Source: Rhea pennata (lineage: Eukaryota; Chordata; Aves; Rheiformes; Rheidae). From it: DNA of 64,000 nucleotides. The notes beneath the pieces are model-generated. The model saw only the letters and a list, made by a program, of their open reading frames with translations. It was not told the origin of the DNA and did no database searches. The stretch is from positions 365,860 through 429,859 of the forward strand of contig NW_026907702.1 of NCBI RefSeq assembly GCF_028389875.1. The letters are read 5' to 3'. Shown one piece after another: positions 1 through 9,600 of the stretch (position 1 is its first letter; every line of letters begins with the position of its first letter). Position numbers and translations under genes: made by a program.

Positions 1-226
1 CAACATCTTCCGTCGCTACAGTTACAGTCGGCAGACATTAACCACCTTTAAAGCAGTGTTCTGCCTTGGGAAATCGCCCTTCCCAAGAAAACATTATTAC
101 AGCTGCACAGATACCTTGCTAATCTTCCCACCAGTGAAATCGGCAAATCTTTTCAGGGCTATGGTGAGAACGTTGGAAGAGCGATGAATTGTAAACCTCT
201 TGGACGCAGCAACCGTCTTCTCACAC
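1..226 (-). pseudogene. USP42-like copy 0, 5'-truncated (only exon 9 in window)
   Basis: Exon 9 lies at 115-226 and encodes the segment from [11 protein letters not shown] to TGGKISK, with acceptor and donor intact and the sequence identical to copy A. The rest of the gene's 3' half should lie left of the window. On the 5' side the sequence breaks at about 621-625 and continues into spacer DNA, so exons 2-8, including the exon with the catalytic Cys, and the normal promoter are gone. It cannot encode a complete protease from its own promoter. Whether the spacer CpG island now about 1.3 kb upstream drives a shortened transcript is unknown. I infer a pseudogene. Confidence 0.8.
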
Positions 227-625
227 CTTCAAAGAAAGCACAGGCAATTGTTTCAAGGCATCTTCACACCTCCCCCCTCACGCCAAAACTCAAACAGCTT
301 TCCACGCTCATCCGAGCAGAATGACGTTTCCTTGTCTAAGGTGGTGCTTCTTCTCTGCAAGACACACACGGCATTTCAACCGTGCTCGTGCAGCAAACCT
401 ACTAGGATGGACGAGGGCCGCTCGATACACATTGGGAACGTTGTCTTCTGGTAGCCAAACAAATGCCTGAGCACCTATCTTTGCTGCGCCCAAAAGTAAG
501 CCTCGCCAGCAACTCAAAAGGCAGCAAGAGCGTAACTCTCTCCCCAGAGCGCAGTTCCCGAAGGCAACGCAAGGCTGCTGTTGCCTGGTAGGCAGAAGTG
601 GCTGTTTCCAACTCGGGGCCTGCTA

Positions 626-1069
626 GCACGTGGTGCTAGCTTCGGCTTGCACAAAGCTGGTCGTGCTAACGCTCACAGTTCTGGCATGGTCGAGCTGTTA
701 CTGCGTGGGGCACGCTGTGAGGGTGGACCAGGTGTTTCCTGGGAGCTCGATAATGGAGACTGTCACTCGGCTGGGGATGTAGTCCAAGTGCTTAGGAGGT
801 AGGAAAGGCAACTCCCTCCCTCAAGCTGGGGGCTGACCTACTGGAAAGCAGCTCTGCAGGGAGCCTCCTCCTGCCTCCACGTGCCTCCCTGCTCAGACCT
901 GAAGACTGCATTTCACAGCTGGGCTGTGAAACAGAGCAAAAAAGTCACCATGTCTGTGAACTCTGTCAGTAGGATGTGGGCAAAAGGCCTTCTGGAGCAC
1001 GAACCTCATGCCTAATGTGACCGTACAGGAAAGCATGCTTTATCAGGCATAACCTGGAAGAAATTGCCT
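626..1069. other. Unassigned spacer DNA, unit 0
   Basis: Matches spacer sequence from 12,884 onward plus the part missing in A|B. No gene, RNA or repeat recognised. Confidence 0.5.
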
Positions 1070-1480
1070 TCCCTTGAACACTGCCATTAACTCAGAACAC
1101 GGAGTGCTACAGCGCGCGTGCTTTACTCGGTCCAGAGGAAACCAGGAGAGGGTTAGTGTTTCAGGTTGGACTTTGGGGTTCTGGTTAGGGCCTAGTGTTT
1201 TGGCCATGGCCTGTGGGTTGCTGCTTGCCTTTTCGGGGTTTGGGATCGGGGGAGGCTTGAGGGAGGGGTCAGAGCTCTGCTCAGCGTTGCGGGCAAGCGG
1301 CTGGGCATGGGCTGCCTTCTTGGGTCCAGGCGAGGGCTCCGGGCGAGCACCACACGGCTGGGAACTGGGCTGAGGGCTCAGGTGAGGGCTGGGGTGAGAG
1401 GCAGGCTAAGGGGCGCTCGACTTGGGCTCGGGCTGGGCGGTGAGGGTGTGGGGCTGGGTGTTAGGGCAGGGGCTTGGGTT
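1070..1480. repeat. G-rich degenerate block, unit 0
   Basis: The plus strand is strongly G-rich, with many GGGCTNGGG, GGTTAGGG and GGGGTT-like words and few long C runs. It has the look of a degenerate minisatellite or telomere-like sequence and could form G-quadruplexes. No fixed period was found. Confidence 0.45.
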
Positions 1481-2040
1481 GCGAACGAGCAGCAGCGTTG
1501 GGGTCGGGGCAGGGCTTCAGGGCAGTGGTGGGAGTTAGAGCGGGGGCCAAACCCAAGGGCTCTCACCGGCCCCATGCCAGCCGCAAGGCCCTCGCCCGAG
1601 GGCCTCTCTCGGCCCCCAGCTTGGTCGACTCCGCGGGCGCAGCTCGCCGGAGGGCAGGATGCCCGCTGTGTCCTGGCGCGCCTGCCTCCAGCGCCGGCGG
1701 GCAGCGCGGGCAGCTGGCGCGTGGAACCCAGGGCCGGCGCCAGGCTCCGGGCTGGCGGCTGCCGCTGAGAGGGCGGCGGCGAGCAAGTGCTGCGCCGCCC
1801 CGCCAGGCTGCCCAGCCCGCGGGCTGCTGCCGGGCCCCGCCCACCTCCGCGCTGGCTGGCTGAGCGGCAGGCCAGGTGGGGGCAGAGAGCCAATCGGGGC
1901 GCGGGAGGGGCGGGGAGCGCCGTGAGCGACGCGCGGCGTGCCCAGTGACCTTCGCTGGCGCTGCTGCCCCGCCCCGCCGCAGCCTCCGGGGCCTCGGGCG
2001 GGCCCGGCTAGGCCCGCGCCCGGGCCGAGCGGTCGCAGAA
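1480..2040. promoter_or_regulatory. Spacer CpG island, unit 0
   Basis: Very GC- and CpG-rich block with GC boxes (GGGGCGGGG near 1,908; CCCGCCCCGCC near 1,970) and a CCAAT box in AGCCAATCGG near 1,890. It looks like a housekeeping-type promoter, but no gene is recognised on either side. In this unit it lies about 1.3 kb upstream, in the minus-strand sense, of the truncated copy 0. Confidence 0.5.
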
Positions 2041-2738
2041 CTGCGGAATCGGTGGGGTGGGAAGGGACCTCTGGAGATCATTGAGACCAACGCCCCTGCT
2101 CAAGCCGCGTCCCCTGGAGCATGTTAGACAGGGCTGCATCCAGGCAGGCTTTGAATGGCTCCAGAGAAGGAGACTCCACAACTTCTCTGGGCAACCTGTT
2201 GCAGCGCTCTGTCACTCTCACGGGGAAGAAATTCCTCCTCACGTTCAGGCGGACCTTCCGGTGCTTCGGTTTGTGCCCATTGCGTCTTGTCCTGTCACCT
2301 GGCACAACTGAAAAGAGTTTGTCCCTGTCCCCTTGACACCCTCCCTTCAGGTACTTAGAGACGTTGGTAAGATCCCCTCTCAGTCGTCTCTTCTCCAGGC
2401 TCAACAGGGGCAGCTCTCGCAGCCGTTCCTCAGGGGGCAGATGCTCCAGCCCCCGACCATCCTCGTAGCCCTACGCTGGACGCTCTCTGCAGTAGCTCCA
2501 CGTCTCTGTTGTACTGGGGAGCCCAGACCTGGACGCAGTAGTCGAGATGAGGCCTCAGCAGGGCTGAGCAGAGGGGCACGATCACCTCCCTCGACGTGCT
2601 GGCAACACTCTTCCTAAGGCACCCCAGGATACCATTGGCCTTCCTGGCCACAAGGGCACGTTGCTACCTCGTGGTCAGCTTGTCGTCCACCAGCATTCGC
2701 AGATCCTTCCCTGCAGAGCTGCTTTCGAGCAGGTCAGC
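2041..2738 (-). mobile_element. CR1 LINE fragment (3' end), unit 0
   Basis: The minus strand encodes CR1 reverse-transcriptase C-terminal segments ([34 protein letters not shown]) and the typical CR1 tail segment ([20 protein letters not shown]). It breaks at about 2,738, where the sequence jumps past the rest of the CR1 and the LTR. The reading frames are interrupted, so the element is dead. Confidence 0.85.
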
Positions 2739-2904
2739 CCCCAGCCACTGCCAGGCACTGTGCGCCAGCGGAATCTCCACCACCCGTCGGCATTACTGGC
2801 ACCTGCTATAAAAGGACGCCTTCGGGAAAAGAACTGTGAAAAAAAAGCCTTCTTCTCTTGCTGCAATTCCGTACAGAAGGCTGAAGCACCACCAAGCACT
2901 GGGT

Positions 2905-3665
2905 TTGGTTTTGACAGTACTTTTATTGTTCTAGTGTTTGAACAATTTTCAAGCTTGGATTGGTTAGCGTTGTTTGGAGAATGGCTACCTGTTGGGGCTG
3001 ATGGTAAGCTGTGCCCTTGATGGTAAGCTTAGTCAGAGTCTTCAAGGCTGCTGGCCGCAAGCTCTGCATCTGAACGACAAAAGGAAGCGGGCTCACTCCC
3101 TGGCATGACATTCAGCACAAACCCATCTGCTCAGCGGTTTGCTTTCTAGAGAGCAAAGACCTGAGCCTGCCCACAGCTTGACGTGCGCTGGGACTCCGGG
3201 CCTGAACCCACCTTGAGGGGGAGGCTTCCAAAAGCCTTCCTGGCAAAGCCACTGTATTTCAGTTGCCTGCTAAGACGCGGGTACTGTGCAGAAAGCAGGA
3301 CGTGGCTACCTGCTTTCCTGGCACATCGTAGACCTTAGGGACGTGACATTTGGTGGTGCTTTTGCCTTCTGTCCTAGTAGCCACTCAAAACTGGAAACAA
3401 ACAAGCATAGCAACTAACCTCGCATCTTTCTTTTAATTAAGGCAGAGTATTTGGAAGCCAGGGCATACCGCACAGCCTTCCTCACGCAAGCATTTAGAAA
3501 GCATTTAAAAGAATATGCTCTGCTCGAATGAAAAGGAATCCCGCACACTTCCTCTGGCCCCTTACCTTGCAGCTCCCCGCGGGATGCGATGGAGCTCTAT
3601 TTCTGGCTGCCAGCTGCACGGGAAGGCTGCCCGTCCCCTTGGAGCTCTTCACTGCCACTGTTCCT
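2905..3665 (-). other. 3' UTR of copy A
   Basis: The stop codon TAG of the last exon is at 3,666-3,668. About 740 bases further on the minus strand is an AATAAA signal (plus-strand TTTATT at 2,922-2,927). No other long conserved reading frame was recognised between them. A further 3' intron cannot be excluded. The same layout recurs in copies B to E. Confidence 0.55.
2922..2927 (-). terminator. Poly(A) signal AATAAA, copy A
   Basis: TTTATT on the plus strand reads AATAAA on the minus strand, at the expected place downstream of the copy A stop codon. It is the landmark used to define the units. Confidence 0.6.
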
Positions 3666-6600
3666 CTACTGCTCCCATAGAGAGCCGCCTGCAGGATGGG
3701 CTTCTTCCTTCTCCTCCCACGGGCACTTCTGCAAATGAGGATCTGAGCATTCCAAGCAGCTTTTCAGCTTCTTCATGGGTCTCCTCTTTTTCTTCTTCTC
3801 CTTATGCTTGCCGCTGTCAACATGGAGCACAGAGAAATCCAGATCATACTGTCGGAAGGAAAGAGGCAAGGACAGACAACAGAGAGGTGCTGCTTGATGC
3901 CTCTAAGGGACTGCATTTTAGCAGGTCTGCTGCAGGCGGTGATTTGCAGCTGCTCTGTGGTCATTTCTGAACGTCTGCCTTCCTAAGACACGGACACCCT
4001 CAGAGGTCGAGTGGACATTAGGTCCTGGCTGGCACACAAACCAGTAAGCAAGGCTAGTTCTTGCCTTGTTCTATGCCTCATATGAAACCTCTGGGGTTCG
4101 GCATTTTATGCCTTTTAGTTTTCTACACCACTCTTTGTAAAAGCTCCGGGTGTCTAGTTATCCTCTGTGCATATGACAAATCTATGATTCTGCAGTCATA
4201 GATTTCATGCATGAGAACAAGCATTCTTGTAGCCTTATCAAGAACCGTGTGCAGACGTGATTCTAAGGTCTAACACAGCTCCCCTAGCTTCACTTGATCA
4301 ACCTACCTACGTGATCTCCAGAGAGACTCTGCACTACTCAGAGTTCTTCAAAGCCAACTGGGAGCACCAGAGGATCAGCCAGAGAAGAACGAGGAGCGCA
4401 CTGCTGAAATCTCTTTTCTCCACCCTTCGCCGTTTCCCTTCCGTTTTGATGTCGCTCCCTTCTGCACGCGGATGGCCTCTTTTTCTGCTTCCTGGCTTTC
4501 CAGTCTTCCAGGTAGGGCCCTCAAAACCCACAGGAACTGACACAGCTGGAGGTGCTCGTCTTTGATGAGAACATTTTCCAGGCTGCTGCTCCTGCACTGG
4601 ACAGCGGTGCCAGTCTGCTCGGTGCCTGCTGAAGCGATGCCCATCCTGCCCTCTGGAGAGTGACGACTCGGGGAGCCTCTTGCTTTTGCAAGAATGCTCC
4701 TGTGACCTGTCTGGCTCTGTTTGTCCTCTGCTTTGGGGTCTGTAACGAGGACATTGGGCGGAGCTTCTGCCCTTGCCCCAGCAGCTCCTCTCACGACGGG
4801 AAGCTGTGCGCCAACTGCCGTTGCGATACTGCTGCTGGTGGCAGTTTTGCCTGTTTTGGTGCAGCCTCTGAGAGCACCTCCTCTTGAGAGAATGACTGAC
4901 CGTTTCTGGGACACCAGCGCTATCTGCATCCTCTTTCAGGGCTCGCTTTCTCTCTAAATGACCTGAGCTCTGTATTGCAACAGAGGAGACTGTAAGATGG
5001 CCATATGCAAACACACAGCTTTGCAAAGCCCCAAACACAATCCCCTCCTACTGCCCCAGTAGTCCTACAGATTGCCTCAGGAGCCTTACACACAAAAAAC
5101 ACTCTGCTTTAACTCTACGTGCAAGGCCGGCAAGTATTTCTCATCCCTACTTTTGGTTTTTGGATATTGGAAGTAAAACAGCATCATTTTTGGAAGCCCT
5201 TCCAGACAGCTGAACACGGATCAAAGCTCTTCCCAAATGTCTCTCTGTCTCTCTCTCTCTCTCTCCCTTTACATATATGTGCGTATGTTTGTGCCTCCAT
5301 TCCCCCACCTCACACCCCTCACACTTTCCCTGAAAACCCTAGCATAATTGTGCCAGCACTCTGGAAGAAGCCATTCTGGTTTTGCTGGCTCAGCTGAAGT
5401 GACAGCACTACAAATAAACCAAGCAATCTTCCCTTTTTTTCATGATTTGCACAGGCCTGGGCTCTACTTGCAATGTCTCGCAGTGCTTCAGGAAGCAGAG
5501 CTGCAAGAAAACAAGCAGCGGGGCTGACACACGATTTAGCATTAGGCACTGTTTGAGTGATTCTGGCTGCAGCAGGAGAGCTGTGAAGAAAGCTGCAGTG
5601 TGGGAGGGAAAAAACAATGCAGACGTGACCACCACCCACCTCCCTAAAAAAAATAAGGAGAAAAGAAGGAAGGGAGGATGGGAATGAAGAAGGGAGGAAG
5701 GGAGGAAGGGAGGGAGGGAGGGAGGACGGAAGAGAGAGAATAATCCCACTATCAATTTGATGCCTTTCTCCTTCTCTCTCTTCACCCACATTTACCTTCA
5801 TCATATGAGGAGGATGCTGTGGTCCCAGAAATCCGGCCTGCTTATTATTAGCCTCCTGCTGACCAAGGAACGAAGGGGCAGGGGATGGCACAGGTGCGTA
5901 AGAAGTGCCTTCTCCAAGTGTCTCCTCACAGCACCTTGGGAAACAACAGAGATCGCAGCTGAGACGTGGTCTGTCAGCCTCCTCTTGGGCTGAATCGCAT
6001 CCTATCACTTTCCTGCAGCAGCTGATCCGTCCTACTGAAAACGTAACCAAGACTACAAGCTGAACATTAGATGCTGGTCTTGCTACCACGGCTGTCCCTT
6101 GCAGGGGACTCATCCTTACACCACCTCCGGCCTCAATTTCTCCTTGCTGGCGTTGGACAGCTCCCGAGAGCACCTACGTAACAAGTTACGCAAGTGCAGC
6201 AGGTGAAGGCCAAGCAATGAAGGACAACACACGGCACGGGGAATAGCACGCTGGACAGAACTGATTTCTACCAACAGTCCTTTCCTCCCAGGACAGAAAG
6301 AAAAACACGTCAGAGGACAAGAAGTTTCAGTAGCGCAAAATTACCCTGAACCCCTTTGAATACTTGCTCTTACCTGATATAAAAAAGTAAATACGCCTGC
6401 TGACTGAGAACGGTGTTGATGTCGCAAAGGACTACCGAGGCATCATTCATCTCATACCATAGTCCATTACTGGCCTGCAAACAAAGGCACCGATGCCTTT
6501 ACAGCAACTGCGTGCTTTCTGCGGGAAATCCCAGACAGCACACTCCCGGACAAAGGATACACCAAGACTCGTCAAAGCAGACATGCGGCGAGCCCTTTCC

Positions 6601-9600
6601 CCTTAACAACAGTGGTTGCCAGCAACATGCTGCGGCAAGTTTCTCTTCACCAGCACAGATTTTACCCCGCAAGAAATGAAGTTGATGCTTACCTTGACGA
6701 AGCAGAAATAGTGCCCTGCACGACCGCTGGCACCTCTGTGCACCAGCACGGCGTACAAGGCGTAGCGGACTGGCTCTCCAGCTGACTCAGACATGTACGC
6801 TCGAAGGTCCAAATACTCTGGATAGTTCACGTCCTGAAGACAGAGCAAGGGCATTCTAAACTCATCTGGGAACACTTGACGGAAGAGCCGGAGAAAAGCA
6901 CCTCTAAGAACATGGGCTGCGAGTTTAGACAGACGTTGTTGGGTTCCTCAGAAATCGGTCTTCCCTGGCACAACATTCGGTCCTTTCAGTTGCAGAGAAC
7001 TAGCTGCTCAGGGCAAAACCAGCTCTTCAAGAGCAGGGCAAACGCTCATCGTCACATGGGAACTTTGCTGCTGCCGGAAGGAGAAAGAGGAAGACCTGCT
7101 TCTTGGGCTGATTTTTCCTCAACATCTTCCGTCGCTACAGTTACAGTCGGCAGACATTAACCACCTTTAAAGCAGTGTTCTGCCTTGGGAAATCGCCCTT
7201 CCCAAGAAAACATTATTACAGCTGCACAGATACCTTGCTAATCTTCCCACCAGTGAAATCGGCAAATCTTTTCAGGGCTATGGTGAGAACGTTGGAAGAG
7301 CGATGAATTGTAAACCTCTTGGACGCAGCAACCGTCTTCTCACACCTTCAAAGAAAGCACAGGCAATTGTTTCAAGGCATCTTCACACCTCCCCCCTCAC
7401 GCCAAAACTCAAACAGCTTTCCACGCTCATCCGAGCAGAATGACGTTTCCTTGTCTAAGGTGGTGCTTCTTCTCTGCAAGACACACACGGCATTTCAACC
7501 GTGCTCGTGCAGCAAACCTACTAGGATGGACGAGGGCCGCTCGATACACATTGGGAACGTTGTCTTCTGGTAGCCAAACAAATGCCTGAGCACCTATCTT
7601 TGCTGCGCCCAAAAGTAAGCCTCGCCAGCAACTCAAAAGGCAGCAAGAGCGTAACTCTCTCCCCAGAGCGCAGTTCCCGAAGGCAACGCAAGGCTGCTGT
7701 TGCCTGGTAGGCAGAAGTGGCTGTTTCCAACTCGGGGCCTGGCTCCCCTCTTTCTGCTGGAATGCCAACAGTGAAAGAGAGCTGGAGAAAGGGAGCCTCA
7801 GTCCTCCGGACCAGGAACGGCAAAGCGCTTCCCAGTCGGATCAGTTCTCAGCATCACAAATACAAGATGCCAACAGTCACCTGAAAAGAGACTGAGCCGT
7901 CTGAAATCCTTGGAAACCAACCGCTAAATTTGCTCCGTGGCTCGCTCAAAGGCAGGACATACACGGTAATGCTCTCTGACATAGCCTCCTTCCCAATTCT
8001 GAGGTCAAAATACAAGGCAGAGAGTTCCAAACCCATCCACAGAATGCCTGGCTGCAGTTTTTGCCATTCAACAACTGCGCAAGCTGTCCTGCTAGCGAGC
8101 CAGCAGAGCTTGCTCACGTTCATTATCAGGCAGCCAGCTGAGAGTCACCTAGGCCCCCAGCTGCCTTCCACAGGGAACACCAGGACCTTCTGGAAGCTGT
8201 TGTCGCCTCCCACCCCAAATCCCTCTGCGCAGCTCCTTCCTGCTTGAGCTCACTGCTACACAGAGGACACGGCTTTTAACTCCTGGCCGTCGGGATAGGT
8301 CCGTGCGCAGCTTCACAGTTAGCAAGGCTGACCACTGCCAGGGAAAACAACACTGAAAGCTATAAAAAACATGAAAAAGCTAAAGCTGCCTCTCGTGCTC
8401 TCCTTTGTCTTTCTCAATTAAGTCCAAGGACAGCTTCTGCTCTGAGACGGACAGCACGTTCAGCCAGTAGCTCCCACTCCAATGGCGGGAGGAGGAACCT
8501 TACTTGCTGCATTTGTAGCAATTCTCACCATCCAGCAGTTCAGGTCTCACAAATTCTTCCAGCGCTCCAGAGACCGAGGAGGCTGCCTGGATGAGGAAGA
8601 AAGTAGGACACCTCAGCTCCCGCACACTCAAATCCAAACCTGCGACTACGCTTTGGCCGGAGGGCCTCCCTCCTTCACACGTGGCACACCTACTGCGAAG
8701 CAGCAAACACTCTGAAAGCAGGAGGCAGGAGCGGAGCGTGCTGAACACCGACCTTGTTTGAAAATGATTGTACTTTGACACAAAGAGCGACCTGCCTGTG
8801 GCAGCACACAACTACGTAACCTGTGGTTTGCCTTTGCACAAACAACAAAAGCAAAACAAATGCCAATCACAAGTGTAGGAGAGATGCTCATTGCTCTCTC
8901 TCCAGCTTAAACCCCACACCCCACACGTACACGGAGACCATTCACGGGGCTTCCAGAGCAGGACCGAGTCCAAGCCGCTTCCCAGCCACCACCACCACCA
9001 AGCCCTTTTGCCGTGAACAGCGGGCATTCCTAAGGGAACTCCGTGGAGCTTAGAAAGCCACAGAAAGCAAGAACAAACCCCAAAAGCTCGGCGCCTTCCA
9101 CCGCCCCTTCTGCCACACTTCTAAAACCTCTCACCGTTATCTCCAAAGGGATATCAAGGAACGCCTCATAGGAGTCCGAAACTGCTTGGCAGCTCAAGCA
9201 CGTCACTGCAATTCAAACAGAAGCACCTCACCAACTGCCAAGGAGACTCACTTTGCTCGTTTACATTGCTGGGACCCGCTACTTCAGTCACACTGCAAGC
9301 TCTTTGTGACAAACGGGCACAAAGGCACAGGCCAGTTCTAAGGACAGTATCAGTTTCAAAATGTACGACAGTATCAGTTTCAAAACGTACCTCTGGATCG
9401 TAGAAACCCTCCAAATATTTGGTGAATGACCGTGGTGGCTTGCGACGAGCTGTCCAAGCTGGAAACAAATGAGCAGCAGCACTCAGAAGAGCTGAGGCAG
9501 AGACTCAGCTCTTTGTTTAAAGAGCTCATCTCTTCTACAAAAACCCCGGACAAAGGTTTTCACGTAGGGTAGGAAACAAAGGTGCCAGCAGCGCTAGAGA

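Larger units (their letters stand above)
1..2921. repeat. Tandem unit 0 (right end, rearranged)
   Basis: Positions 1-621 match unit A at 7,120-7,740. The sequence then jumps to material matching 12,883 onward in the A|B spacer, so about 5.14 kb of a normal unit is missing. A second gap at about 2,738 removes about 1.83 kb, comprising the 5' part of the CR1 and the LTR-like block. What remains is exon 9 of a broken gene copy, the G-rich block, the spacer CpG island and a short CR1 fragment. Seen directly by comparison with the other units. Confidence 0.9.
4970..5795 (-). other. Intron 12 of copy A, possibly holding an unrecognised exon
   Basis: This 826-bp stretch separates the PPHMMK exon from the basic-tail exon and holds the CT and polypurine tracts. 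In mammalian USP42 a long region is encoded at this point. A segment near 5,470-5,560 stays open on the minus strand ([11 protein letters not shown]), but no convincing exon could be defined. Confidence 0.45.

Noticed and set aside
1378-1893. Long Pro/Arg/Ala-rich frames on both strands of the spacer CpG island
   Set aside because: High GC content removes stop codons in all frames, so long frames are expected by chance. No conserved domain was recognised.
5319-6173. Minus-strand 284-codon frame with SLPPSLPP repeats as one exon
   Set aside because: Only 5,796-6,012 looks coding. The Ser-Leu-Pro repeat is translation of the intronic polypurine/polypyrimidine tract, and length changes there alter the frame between copies.
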